Below, in pieces: positions 11,005 through 22,096 of a stretch of 64,000 nt of DNA; positions within the stretch are counted from its first letter, which is position 1, and each line of letters begins with the position of its first letter. A program made the position numbers and the translations under genes. The notes under the pieces were generated by a model, which worked only from the letters and a program-made list of their open reading frames with translations, had not been told where the DNA came from and searched no databases. The stretch is taken from NCBI GenBank assembly GCA_963556695.1, contig CAUWAG010000018.1, positions 3,658,001 through 3,722,000 of the forward strand, read 5' to 3'. This DNA comes from Anthostomella pinea (taxonomy: Eukaryota; Ascomycota; Sordariomycetes; Xylariales; Xylariaceae).

Positions 11005-12618
11005 GGTTGATGGGTGTCGTGTCGTGTCGTATCGTGGAAGGTTGTGAAATAGAGATGGAGATCGGTCGCGTGTGCAGAGGGAATCATGCAACAGCTTCAA
11101 TGTTCGGCTCAGAGATGATGATGAACTGGAATATTTTTTTGGCCCCATCGGAGCTCTTCCACCAGCTGGACCCGACCTCCAGGGTCGCCTCTGGGCTGCA
11201 GCTGATGCCACCTGCAGTGCCCCACGGGCCGCCCCACCTGCACACTCCGACTGCCGGCAGAACTCTGACCGCCCCGACCCGCGACTCACCGCCCGAGAAT
11301 CGTCCATAAAAGAAATCGCAGTCCGCCCGCTCCAAAGTTTGGATTCTTTCTTCTTCAGCTCTGTAAATTTCCCAGAATCGCCCCCTATAAATGGAACGTC
11401 TGCTAACATATATCGCAGCTTTGCCTTTTGGCTTAGATCAAGTGTAGTATCTGTTCTTTTCAGTTTAATCTCTGAAAGAGTCACATAGTGGCTCATCTTT
11501 GATTATTCTAATTTTTGCCTCTCGGGGGCGTATCCTCTGTGCTTGCGCATGATCGCTTCCATTGTGTCCCTGGTATTACACTGCCTCCAGGCGACGCGAA
11601 AACTTTCATTGCTATCTCTGGTTCGTCCAGTGTTGTGAAGAAGGTTCATTCTATCCAGCGCGCAGATGCTGCAGTCTTCCATTCATGTCTGCCACGTCGG
11701 AGTTCTCAATCGCGCAGAGGAGAAGTACTGTAAGGACATTGGCCAACGGATGCTGATTGACCCAGCGCTGACGATTGTATGGCAGTGAGAACAAGATGGG
11801 ATGGACTGCAGCGCCACCCGCAGTATTATAATGCCCGCACGTCGTTGGTACTATTCGTGACGATCGTCCACCTTGGACCTTGTTTGTCATGCCAGTCGGG
11901 CGTCCTGGACTGCCTTTGCTGGACAGCGGTTGAATGAAAATTTGCAGTGGGATAGGCAGCACTTTGCGACGAGAGGAGGCTGATGATGACTACGATCGAA
12001 ATATCGTGTTGGAATGCTTTCTCAGTACTCTCGATGGCAGGCAGCATCAAACAAGTCAGACAGCCTGCAAATAGACATTCTCATGCGAATGGCAATCACG
12101 GAGCAACTTTGCTGCCTCATGTTCACTCCCTGTCTACATCTACAGCACATCTCACGATAGCTTCATACGTGGTGATCAAATAGTCGTTTATCTTGACCAA
12201 TCTGCCTTACTACTGGCACCCTACTACGTGTTCTGCACTCCAAGAATGGGTACATCTACATAGCTTCACGATAGACATCATGCAGGGGGCTCCAAATACC
12301 TACAAGTCGCTGCTTACGCGCTGCTGTTGCCAGCAACTGGAGACGACGGGATTTGCAAAGTTCATTGTGGGCGTGCGTGGGACCCCAAAATGGCTGACAT
12401 AATAGCTTGCATAATTGCGTAGCATAATGTTTCGTCCCCGCTAGCGGCTAGCCTGGATCCAGAGCTACAACTCAGCCTCAGCCTCGAGAAATCCAGTTCA
12501 TCTTCTTTGACAATCTTCAAACCTGCGACTCCCTTCCACCTCGCCTGCCAGCGGCTTCTCGCACAAAGGTTACGACATCCCGGCTCGCTGCAGTCACCGC
12601 GCTGGACCTTTCGACAAA
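11005..12618. other. Divergent intergenic region of MGE1 and RPB3
   Basis: Serves as the promoter region of two divergent genes. Several short open frames exist (for example 11515-11733 on the plus strand) but show no domain or codon bias. A short CGTGT/CGTAT repeat lies just upstream of MGE1. No RNA gene seen. Confidence 0.5.
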
Positions 12619-13748
12619 ATGGAGTATGACACTATGATGATGGACGGTGAGTCCTTGGGACCGTCCGTCAAGATTTCTGCTGTAGGTCATGGACTTTGGT
12701 CGCATTGACTCGACCGCTGCTCTAACGGTCGCTTTGATGTAGGCGGACGATGCGTACGTCAATTTCCAGCTCAGTAACGTTGACCTGTCCTTTGCGAACT
12801 CCCTCCGACGCGTCATGCTAGCCGAAGTACCTACCGTCGCCATCGACCTCGTGGAAGTCGAGATAAACACCTCCGTCCTCGCAGACGAGTTCGTCGCCCA
12901 CCGACTGGGCCTCATCCCGCTCGACTCTCGAGAGATCGACCAGCTCAACTACACACGCGACTGCGATTGCGACCAGTCCTGCGGAAAGTGCACTGTTGTG
13001 CTCACCCTGCATGCGAAGTGCACCGGGGACGATGTCATGAAGGTCTACGCGCGCGATCTGATCGTTGGAATCGACCGGCCGAATAACCACATCGGAAACC
13101 CAGTCATCACGGATCCGGACGGACTAGGCTCCCTTATCTGCAAGTTGCGCAAGGGCCAGGAGATCAAGCTTTCGTGCATCGCAAAGAAGGGCATCGCAAA
13201 GGAGCATGCGAAGTGGTCGCCCACTTCCGCGGTGGGATTTGAGTACGATCCCCATAATAAGCTACATCATCTGGACTTGTGGTACGAAGCAGATGCAGCC
13301 GAAGAATGGTCAGTTGTAGCCCCTTCGCCTGTTTGGTATCTCAGAAGACTGACATCAAGCTAGGCCTGCGAGCAAGAATGCCAACTTCGAAGAGCCGCCT
13401 GCGGAAGGCGAGCCTTTCGACTACGATGCCGTCCCGTCGAAATTCTACTTCGAGGTCGAGAGCGCAGGCAACATCGAGCCGGATAACATCATCCACGAGG
13501 GCATCAAGGAGATCCAGAAGAAGCTCGCTGGTCTCATCCACGGTCTGGGCGAGAACGATGGCATGGACGCCGGCTACGATGGCCCACGAAGCCCCGACGG
13601 TATGGACGGAGGTGCAGGCTGGCAAGACCAGGGGTTCACTACCCCGTATGGCAATACTGGAGGTACCACTGCTTGGGGAGGTGGAGGAGCAGCGACTGCA
13701 TACGGCACGACACCTTATGGTAACTCTGGCTCGGGCGGAGGCTGGTAG
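12619..13748 (+). CDS. RPB3: RNA polymerase II third largest subunit
   Basis: Assembly platform subunit of RNA polymerase II, pairing with Rpb11 in the alpha-like heterodimer. Exons 12619-12681, 12743-13308 and 13364-13748 give 337 residues, close to other ascomycete Rpb3. Visible hallmarks: [20 protein letters not shown] (alpha-subunit dimerisation motif), the zinc-binding cysteines [10 protein letters not shown], and [17 protein letters not shown]. The C-terminal tail is Gly/Tyr/Thr-rich ([12 protein letters not shown]), as in filamentous fungi. A GTGAGT occurs early in exon 1 but is not used: reading through it gives [12 protein letters not shown], which continues into [15 protein letters not shown] after the intron 12682-12742. 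Identification is firm. Confidence 0.96.
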
Positions 13749-14327
13749 GGACGGGAAGAAATCGAGGCAAATCTGCCCTCTTCGGGAAATCCTACATCCC
13801 CTACCCTGGGTTGTATCATACATGAAAATCGCTTGGCCCCGATCGCCGAGGAAGGTCTTTCGCGTGCTTGTCTTGTCGCAAGGAGTTGGGGCAGGGGATT
13901 TGCATCTTGAGCATATAAAAACCGGTATACACGCGCATCTTCGGCTAGAGCGCGATAGGAGATACCGGGGGGCCGTGAAAAAGATAATCACAGCGGAATA
14001 AGCAGCCTTTTCAAGGTTAATTCTTCATCGCGCTGTCCGTATGATTATGCTATTGTCATTTCAAAACTCTGGATGCCTTGGTTCGAGTCACGAATAGGTC
14101 GAATCTAATGTGGTCTTACGGCTGTGCGTGGCACCACGTATGTTCCAAGGGAGGAGAAACTATGAATATATTCAGTAAACCCATGAAACAATCAAACGCC
14201 GGCAACCATGCTCTATGATGCCAATGCCTTCCTCTGGACGCCGCTGTGACAGAAATATGATACAATGCCTCTATCGCTGAAAAGTCTATCCATGCTAAAT
14301 CCAGGGCCTGACTGCTGCCGATGTGGC
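13749..14327. other. Convergent intergenic region
   Basis: Between the 3' ends of RPB3 and the dicarboxylate carrier gene. No gene seen. Confidence 0.5.
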
Positions 14328-15501
14328 TCAGTCCTCGATCCCCTTGAATCGTCTATATGCCGTGCGGTGTGCTTCTAGGAACAAAAATGTACATATCGTT
14401 TGCCTGCCCGTGTTGTCAGTATTTATCCGCTCGCTTGCTCGCTTTGCCATCGATCGCTGGAGTCGAGCTCCAGAGATAAAAGGGGAATAGGGGGTTGGGA
14501 GTGGGGGTTGGGGATGGCATCATTAAAGACTTACGGTCCCAGTCTCAAGAAGGCCGGCACCCAGCCCTTGAACATCCAGGTGACGCCCTCCTTGGCGTAG
14601 ATCTCGGAGATGAGGCTCACGAGGCCCTGCTTGGTGTGGGCGCTCATGACGCGGCTCTTGATGACGTCGACGGGGGAGCAGATGGTGGTGGCGACGAAGC
14701 CGGCCATCAGCGAGGCGGCGAAGTGCGTCGTCGTGGTGTCGCCGAGCGGCGTGTGCGTCATCAGCGCGGCCTTGAAGGTGTCGTACGAGGCCAGCTGGCT
14801 GGCGTTCATCAGGGCGGCGCGCGTGCTGTTGGGCCAGACGCCGCGGAACCAGCTGCGCACGCCCTCCTCGCGCAGCATGCGGAACATGCCGTCCAGCCCG
14901 TGCTTGTAGTGCCGCCGCGCGCCGGCCGAGAGCGCCGCGTCCTGCTGCATCCGGACGTTGGTCACGTCGGCCGCGTTGCCCGAGATGCCGCCGAGGAAGC
15001 CCGAGAAGGACGACAGCCCGATGAGGAGCGGGAGGGAGGGTTTCGTGCCCTCTGGTGTGTACCGTCGCTTCAGGTCCTCGTACACCCCGAACCGCACCGT
15101 CGAGTATGTCATCTGCCGCAGCAGGGACGCTGTCAGTCCATTGTAGAGGCCGGTCGGGCCCGACGTCTTGTAGATGTGCATGAAGGTGCCGCCCATGTTC
15201 TTGGGCGCGTCGCCGGAGCGCAATTGGAGGCGCACCTTGACTGCAAAAGCCGGTAAAAAACCGCGTCAGTTCAGGGATCCCGCGTCGTCGTATCTGTAGG
15301 GCTGGACTGGACCGACATACCGAGGTCGAGCGGGTGCGTCACGCAGGCCGCCATACTGCTTGCGCTGCCGCCGAACCAGAAGGGATAGTGTATCTGCCTA
15401 GGTATCACGGCCTTCTTCTGCTGCTTCTTCGGCCTGTCGTCAGACGCAGCCAGCACGGGCGCGGGTACAGGCGGCGGCGCATTGGGTGTGGTGGGCGGCA
15501 T
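14328..15501 (-). CDS. DIC1: Mitochondrial dicarboxylate carrier
   Basis: Inner-membrane carrier exchanging malate or succinate for phosphate. Exons on the minus strand: 15501-15321, 15240-14535 and 14403-14328, 320 residues, the usual three-repeat size. The first intron splits the first carrier signature, which on splicing reads THPLDLVKVRLQ (P-x-D-x-x-K-x-R). The second repeat has NAADVTNVRMQQD, the form typical of dicarboxylate carriers; the third has SPVDVIKSRVMS. The last exon is only 76 nt and ends RTAYRRFKGIED; without it the frame would stop at 14531, just after the donor gtaagt, cutting the sixth helix. The Pro-rich N-terminus extends about 35 residues before the first helix. It shares a short divergent promoter with the synthetase gene that follows. 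Confidence 0.93.
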
Positions 15502-15975
15502 ACTGGCGCAAGTGTGGTTGGTTCAATTCGCAGATCTCGAAAACATAGCCTGAAGCGTCCGTCGGAAGAGTAATAAGTGTAGCAAGCGAAGAGCAAAAAA
15601 AGACTACCAGTAACAGTGAATTCAAGCCATAAAGAAGGGATCCCAAGTTTGCCCACGGTTGAAATAACCAAAGCTGCCAAAGTGACGGAGGCACGATGGG
15701 ATGCTACTAGCAACGGCAACTGGGGGGCGGGTGCAGACGGGCACGACGGGTATTGATTTTCAAGCGGACTTTTCCATTGCGACTGATAAATTGGAGATTG
15801 GAGAAGGTACGAGTTACCTCATCGTGCAGCAGGGGGTTACTAGCATATCTGCATCGCGTGCGGAACTTGCCATGCCTCTCCAATGGGTCGATCTTTCGAA
15901 GCCGTGGTGATTTTTTGCTGCTCACGGCCCTTTCAATGAGGCTGTCACCAAACTCGTCCTGAACCCACACACATC
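15502..15975. promoter_or_regulatory. Divergent promoter between two mitochondrial-function genes
   Basis: A 474-bp spacer separates the start codons of the dicarboxylate carrier (minus) and mitochondrial phenylalanyl-tRNA synthetase (plus), so both promoters and 5' UTRs must fit in it. I see no clear TATA box. Confidence 0.5.
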
Positions 15976-17540
15976 ATGTGGGCGTCTCGGCTCAATGTAG
16001 CTTATGGATGCGCTGGGACAGCAACGGCCTCTGCTCTCAGGAGTAGCAGTCTGCGTAGGGCTTCCTCTGCCCTGCGGTTAGACCGCAGGTCCTTGTCGCA
16101 AGGTCGGTACACACCTGCACTTGTTGGCTTCCGGGTGTCGAACAAGCTCTCCCTAACTCAGCTGCAGCTACTCGGGACGTACCATATCAGCATCGCACGA
16201 ACGCGACCACAGCCGAAACCGAGACCAAGGTCAATGGCAGCACTTACAAGACGGATTCTTGGTTCAACGCACCACCGAACATCATAGAGAAGATCCCGCG
16301 ACGCCTGCACCTACAAAAAGACCACCCCGTCTCCATCACCCGACAGATCATCGAGTCTGTGTTCCCAGCCCCGACCTACGAGTACCACAATGACTTCAAC
16401 CCGGTCGTGACGACACACCAGAACTTCGACTCCCTAGGCTTTCCCAAGGACCACCCCGGTAGAGCGAAGTCGGACACATATTACATAAACAGCGACACGC
16501 TGCTACGGACGCACACCAGCGCGCACCAAGCTGAGACGTTCCGCGCGAACCTGAGCGACGGCTACCTGATCAGCGCCGACGTCTACCGCCGCGATGAGGT
16601 CGACCGCAGTCACTACCCCATCTTCCACCAGATGGAGGGCGCGCGCTCGTGGGACCGCGCCGAGGTGCCCAATGGCGACATAGCGGCCGCCGTCTGGTCG
16701 GACATAGAGAAACTGCCGAAGCACCACATCGAGGTCCAGGACCCCAACCCGCCCTTCCACCAAGAGAGGAACCCCCTGCAGGAGGGCCACCACTCCGCGG
16801 CCGAGGCTGAGGCCGTCGCCGCACACCTTAAGAAGTCGCTGGAACTCATGGTCGTCGAGATCTTCACGCGCGCCAAGGCTGCCGCGAAAAAGGCCGACCC
16901 GGGGTTCGTGGACGAGCCACTCCAGGTGCGCTGGGTAGAGGCATACTTCCCTTTCACGAGTCCCTCTTGGGAACTCGAGGTCTACTATAATGGAGACTGG
17001 CTCGAAGTTTTGGGCTCCGGCGTGGTCAAGCAGGACCTCTACATCAACGCGGGGGTGCCGAGCCAGCTAGGCTGGGCTTTTGGCATCGGATTAGACCGGA
17101 TTGCCATGCTGCTCTTCCAGATCCCCGACATCCGGCTCTTCTGGTCGCAGGACGAGCGATTCCTGTCGCAGTTCCGAGGCGTGTCGGACAATCTGGACTC
17201 GCTGCGGCGTTTCGTGCCGTTCTCGCGGCACCCGGGCTGCTACAAGGACGTGTCGTTCTGGCTCAAGTCGACGTCGGCCGCGGGCGGCAGCACCAAGGCC
17301 AACGCGCACGACTTCCACGCCAACGACGTCATGGAGATCGTGCGCGGTGTCGCCGGCGACGTCGTCGAGGACGTCAAGCTGGTCGACAGCTTCACTCACC
17401 CCAAGACGGGCCGCAAGAGCATGTGCTACCGCATCAACTACCGCAGCCTCGAGCGCACCCTGACCAACACCGAGACCAACGACCTCCATGACGCCGTCAA
17501 CACCGCCCTGGTGCAGAGGCTGGGCGTCGAGATTCGGTGA
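15976..17540 (+). CDS. MSF1: Mitochondrial phenylalanyl-tRNA synthetase
   Basis: Monomeric class II synthetase that charges mitochondrial tRNA-Phe. Exons 15976-16102 and 16162-17540 give 501 residues. Exon 1 encodes an Arg/Ser-rich presequence (MWASRLNVAYGCAGTATASA). The 59-nt intron 16103-16161 (donor gtcggt, branch ctaac, acceptor cag) is inferred because it is the only join linking that start to the conserved frame beginning near KVNGSTYKTDSWFNAPPNI. Motifs: DHPVSITRQIIESVFP, FHQMEGARSW (motif 2 region), GWAFGIGLDRIAMLLFQIPD (motif 3), and the C-terminal FDX-ACB anticodon-binding domain starting FVPFSRHPGCYKDVSFWL. The catalytic and C-terminal parts are certain; the exact start is less so. 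Confidence 0.93.
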
Positions 17541-19789
17541 TCTTGACTCAGCTGACTTATACACCACGCGTGCGTAGCAAGGCCGAGTAGGCCCCGGCTG
17601 GAGATCGGATCCTCGGGAGCTACAGACTCGCGAGGAAGATCGGGTGGCTTGTATACCACGCCGAAGAGTCACCGAACGGCATCATTACTGTATAACTAGC
17701 ACGAACAGCGTCGCCTTGTGAGAGGCACACGACTCCAGGACATCAGTATGTACAAATCTTGCTGTATAATATTAGAAGGATGAATCTGAGCTTCGTGGCG
17801 GAGTTCAGACACGACAGCCATCTAGTAGTCGAGTAAATTGCGTGGTTGTACGATCACGTTGGATCGTCAATAGTGTAAGCAGCTGGCTGAATTGTAGTCA
17901 TGCTCTCCGGCTGAGCTCCTCTACGGCCACTGATTAGCAGTCATGCTGAACTTACCTGAGCCTCGCGGGCGGCGTGTCTTGGTGTAAAGGGCAAAGCTAA
18001 AGGTCATCAGCCTTCATTGCTGCGCTCATACCGATGATTATGTCAGGCATCCCTGATTATATTGGTGTGGTTGTAGCTTGCGAGAGCGAACGTCCCGTGC
18101 ATGCGTGTGACCTATTGCTGCGGCTTTGCATAGTATATTGGCTGACTACAAGGCGCATTCCAAATCGTCGGCTTCGGTATCGTCTGCCAAAGTTTCAAGA
18201 AGGCCAAGGCCACGAGAGCTCGCTTCAAGGTGGAGCGCCGGATCCGTCGCTCTGGGTTTGCCGGATCGAGCAGGCGGGATTGGAACTTGGGAGTATTGCG
18301 GCTATGCAAGACGACCTCGAAGCTTGGCTATCAGAGATGTTGGTTTGGTGATAGCGTCTTCGCTAGAGGTATCAAAATTGGGGTTGGCGGAGCCAGGCAA
18401 ACTCGATGGCAAACTAATAACTTTGGCTGACGCCGTCAAAGAAGGCTGAGCAGAAGCTTCAAGTCTCCCGAGTCGCTGGCGCTCGCTTTCGAATTCGCTC
18501 CAACGCTGGGTGGGCCGGTGGGTGGAGGCGCTTCTGCCGGTGTGGGGTGCCGCACTGCCGCCGATCTGGTGGTCTCGGCTTTCTCGAATTTCATGTCCCC
18601 ACTCCGGTCATTGGCTGACAAGCTCCCTCTGCCATCTGAGAGTTCCCACCGCCAGAAGCCGATGCCCGATAGGAGACCAACGAGGCTGTGCTGGAGGTCT
18701 GTTTGCACAGATTCCATCGAGCTCCTTCAGGGATCCTGTGGCAAATCCCAGATATCTCTGGGTTCGTATCAATGTTTCTACTATTCGACTAGGATAAATG
18801 ACCTGTTTTAACCCGTGTCGTGGCGCCGAACCTAGCACGGGCTGTTATCTCGACGCTCGGGATAAGGAAGGCGACCGATTCATGTTGAGAATAACTGGAA
18901 GAGCTTGTGCTGCGCCCACTGCCTCGGCAGTACATCGGAATAATGATACCTTTCAAAACTCAGATCCTCATGTTCCATCATTCGATCCCGTTGGGACGCC
19001 TGGATGATTGCGCCACGTGGGGTGTTGAGTTTCAAAGGTTTCCCATGTGATGGCACGGGATCCCTCCCAGAGGCGTAGGTAATGAATGAATGAGTGAAGA
19101 AGTAAAAGGAGTGTCGCAAGTATTGCTGCGCCTTGAACCAGTGGCGAGCTACATAGCCCAAGGCGTTACGCAAGATGAAAAGTGCCAAGGAACCACCTGC
19201 ACTTGACGTCCCCACAAGGAATTGAATACCTATGCTGGGACCATCTTGGTTCGAGAACCTGCCAGAGGAGCCAGAGGCTTGAGAGAAGTGTGCCTCGTAT
19301 CACGACTCGCAATCCTGGTGGACATGATCCATGGACCGCCCGTCTGAATTATGAAGATGAAGAAGCAGAGGCAGCGTAGACTAGGTAGCAACTGGACGAA
19401 CGGACAGAATAACACAATGACAGAATGATTGGTGCTGGTGTTTACCTATGCAAATCATTGTCCCAACCTGGCGGCAACGCTTGCCAAGCTCCAGCCAGCA
19501 TAGCCGCCCCCGGGCCCTGTAGAAAGAGGGGCCAGAAGCCGTAGCCAAGCCGGTTCGCCGTATCGATTTCTTGTCCCGTGCTGCGTGCATGTGTTTTGTC
19601 TTCCTGCGCAGCCACACAGCAGCCCGCAGAAGTCCAGTACATATTGCATCTACGGCACCTCCCCTCCATCTATCTGCCTTCACTCTTCTTCAACCTACAC
19701 GAAACGACACGGCAGACCACTGGGAATACTAACTTTTACGAACTTCACTTCTACGTTCGCAGCCATCCAACACATCCCGAGTCGCAACC
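17541..19789. other. Long intergenic region with a coding-like minus-strand stretch
   Basis: No complete gene could be built. Between about 18130 and 18720, minus-strand frames have coding-like codon use: a Met-initiated 93-residue frame at 18436-18717, and an overlapping frame without a start that reads SEFESERQRLGRLEASAQPS and continues to a TAG near 18270, then runs on without a stop to about 18140. It may be a decayed gene or an unsolved multi-exon one. The rest looks non-coding. Confidence 0.35.
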
Positions 19790-20572
19790 ATGTCTGCGAG
19801 CCAGTCGCTGACTTCCTTCCCCTCCTCGCCAGCATCTGGAAGACCCATCATGGATCGCAGAGGATCGTCCAAGAGCTCCCTCAGTCTCGACCTCTCAAGC
19901 TTACCGCCTCTGACGGAGCCGGCGCCAGCTACGAACACCTTGCTCCTGACCAACCTCAACGATCTCGAGATCTTCCGCCCCGACAACCTGCAAACTATCC
20001 GCGAGCTGATCGAAGCATCCGCGCCGATATATACCTGGTCGCCACTGAAGTCCTTCCGCCGCATAGTCGTGTCCTTCCCCGACGAGCAATCCGCCATCAA
20101 GGTGCGGTCGATATGGGACGGTGAGGCCATCATGGGCGAGCGATGCCGAGTCTACTTTGGCCAGCACACGCCGCTGGACTTTGCCAAGGACAACCACCTA
20201 GAGCTCCCCGACGCCGGCAAGCTGTTCTTCATCAGCCCGCCGCCCTCGCCCCCTCACGGCTGGGAGATGAAGATGGAAGACGCGCCAAACAAGCAGGTTC
20301 ACGCTGAGGACTTGGCGGATGCTCTGGCGAAGCTGCACCACCGACCGGCGCAGGCGGACATGTCACCGATCTCACCCACCGAGGGCGGATCTGCCCGGAC
20401 CCGGAGCCGGAGCAGCACCCTTATCTACCAACCTCACGAGCATGGTGGCAGCCCTCACTTACCTGCTATCTCTGTCGACGACATGACTGACGAGCCGATG
20501 GCCATGAGCCCGACTCTCGAGGCTCCGATCAAGGCACACACGGCACGACCACCTGTGGAGCTTATGGAGTGA
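19790..20572 (+). CDS. RCN1: Calcipressin, regulator of calcineurin
   Basis: Cytosolic regulator that binds and modulates the phosphatase calcineurin in calcium signalling. Single exon, 260 residues; ATG in good context (AACCATGTC). An RRM-like fold is visible in residues about 48-125 (NTLLLTNLNDLEIF, RRIVVSFPDEQSAIKVRSIW). The calcipressin hallmark FFISPPPSPPHGW lies at about 147-158, the phosphorylatable SP-repeat region that docks in the calcineurin active site. PAISVDD at about 226-232 fits the PxIxIT-type calcineurin docking motif. The 35-residue Ser-rich N-terminus is specific to this protein. Identification is firm; whether it acts as activator or inhibitor cannot be read from sequence. 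Confidence 0.95.
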   Translation: MSASQSLTSFPSSPASGRPIMDRRGSSKSSLSLDLSSLPPLTEPAPATNTLLLTNLNDLEIFRPDNLQTIRELIEASAPIYTWSPLKSFRRIVVSFPDEQSAIKVRSIWDGEAIMGERCRVYFGQHTPLDFAKDNHLELPDAGKLFFISPPPSPPHGWEMKMEDAPNKQVHAEDLADALAKLHHRPAQADMSPISPTEGGSARTRSRSSTLIYQPHEHGGSPHLPAISVDDMTDEPMAMSPTLEAPIKAHTARPPVELME

Positions 20573-22096
20573 AGCATAATTGGTTTTTGCACGGGGAGTA
20601 CGGAAAATAGAGGCATCAGAAAAAAGTGTATTACTTGGTCCATGATCATCATTCTTGCGATTCTTGGCAGTACGGCGTTACGGAAGGGCACCCACTGAGT
20701 GTGGGCCCTGGTCATTGCTCCTGTTACAGCATGCCTCTTCTTTCACGCATTTTGGGTGGTAGACAGGCTTTGGGCGAGGCGTTCTGAGAGCAAATGGACA
20801 TAGAGTGTCAGAGCTGGGGAGGTCCTGATCCTCTAAAGCTGGGAAGCAGATAGGGGCACCTGTTACATACTGTACGATACCAGAATCTGATAATATTAAA
20901 ACAAACTATAAATACTTCTTCAGATTACCTCGTTCAGAAACGGAAAAGTAGACGTCGGGGAGGAAGACAAGCATTATCGGTTTTTGTTGGCTTTGTGGAA
21001 GCCCACTGGCCACGGTTCCCTAAGAAATGCATTCTCCTTTCGGTGCGTCCTCATGTGATGAACACCAAGAAGCATGACAACCCAGTGCAAAGAAACCAGC
21101 TCTGTACATAACAATTGACAGTGGCTATTAGTGTTGTGCCTGTAGTTTGTTGAGTTCCTCCACTAGCATATGGCAATGGCTTGTCGTCCAGAATGTCGCA
21201 TGAAGCACTACCGTGTATACGAGATGCCGTTCCCGGTTTTCTGGCAGTAAATGATGTGTATATACCACTTTATTCCGTAACATTTCATTGTCCAAAGCCG
21301 GAAGCAAGTCCGACATAGTATATCCTCCAAGGTCACCGGTTCCCTCGGAGGGTCCTATTATATGTTAGCTATCTCCTTTTACTTTCATAACGTCATTATC
21401 ATTTGCCCAACTCACGTGAAGTCTTCGATATGTAGATACTGTATCTCGGCTGTCGCTACTTACCTGCGCGCCACTTGACCCTATTGTTGAAGGGCAGAGG
21501 CGGCAGCAACAACTTTTGTTAGTGATGGCCATGTGACCTTCCAGACAGCGAGCATCCAGTACCGAGTGAGCGTCTAGCTGGCTGGGCAGCTGATAAGACA
21601 TAATGGGCACCGTTACATCTGACCTTGTCGACAACGGGGAGGAAGGGGTCTGTATATGTCTGGAACGACCAATATTGTAACACGGGATATGGTATATTGA
21701 GTCCACCTCTACGCACATGTGGCGCCAGCAAGGCGTTGAATATAGGAACATGAGATGATATCCTCTGTCCAACTCCGTTGTATCCCGGCCGTACGGCCCG
21801 GCCGGGGTAAGATTTGGGACAGTGGGGGGCTGGGCCGCTGAGTCCATCGCAGGAAACCCAAGAACCTTGGAAATATGAGATCTGTTGTATCCCGGCCGTA
21901 TGGCCTGGCCGGGGTAGATTCAGGACAATGGGGTGGCTGCTAGATCTGTGGTAGAAAACCCTTAAATCCCAAGGTATGGAATCTGAATATCTCCTATCCA
22001 GCCACCTTAACCCTAGCCCTTCCCCGGTCAGTCCTTACCTTCCGTCCCCTTAACCCCTTAACCTCGTAACCCCTATTCCCTTTCCACGCCCCCCAT
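20573..22096. other. Intergenic region with a tandem palindromic repeat
   Basis: Between the calcipressin gene and the 3' end of the DUF2236 gene. It holds the repeat at 21778-21990 and a C-rich tract at about 22004-22080 with CCTTAACCC-like units. No gene seen. Confidence 0.5.
21778..21990. repeat. Two tandem copies of a 107-bp unit with a GC-rich hairpin
   Basis: Copies begin at 21778 and 21885 with TTGTATCCCGGCCGTA. Each carries a near-perfect palindrome, CCCGGCC-(GTACGGCCC)-GGCCGGG in the first and CCCGGCC-(GTATGGCCT)-GGCCGGG in the second. The differences inside the palindrome are C-to-T changes. Similarity fades towards the 3' part of each unit. Confidence 0.65.

Noticed and set aside
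11515..11733. Short plus-strand open frame in the MGE1-RPB3 spacer
   Set aside because: No ATG context, codon bias or domain; consistent with chance.
12647..12742. GTGAGT donor early in RPB3 as the first splice site
   Set aside because: Using it would delete [12 protein letters not shown], which is in frame and matches the Rpb3 N-terminus; the donor at 12682 gives the conserved join.
14531..14536. Stop directly after FLRLGP as the end of the dicarboxylate carrier
   Set aside because: It lies in a perfect gtaagt donor, and a 76-nt downstream exon restores the sixth helix and usual length.
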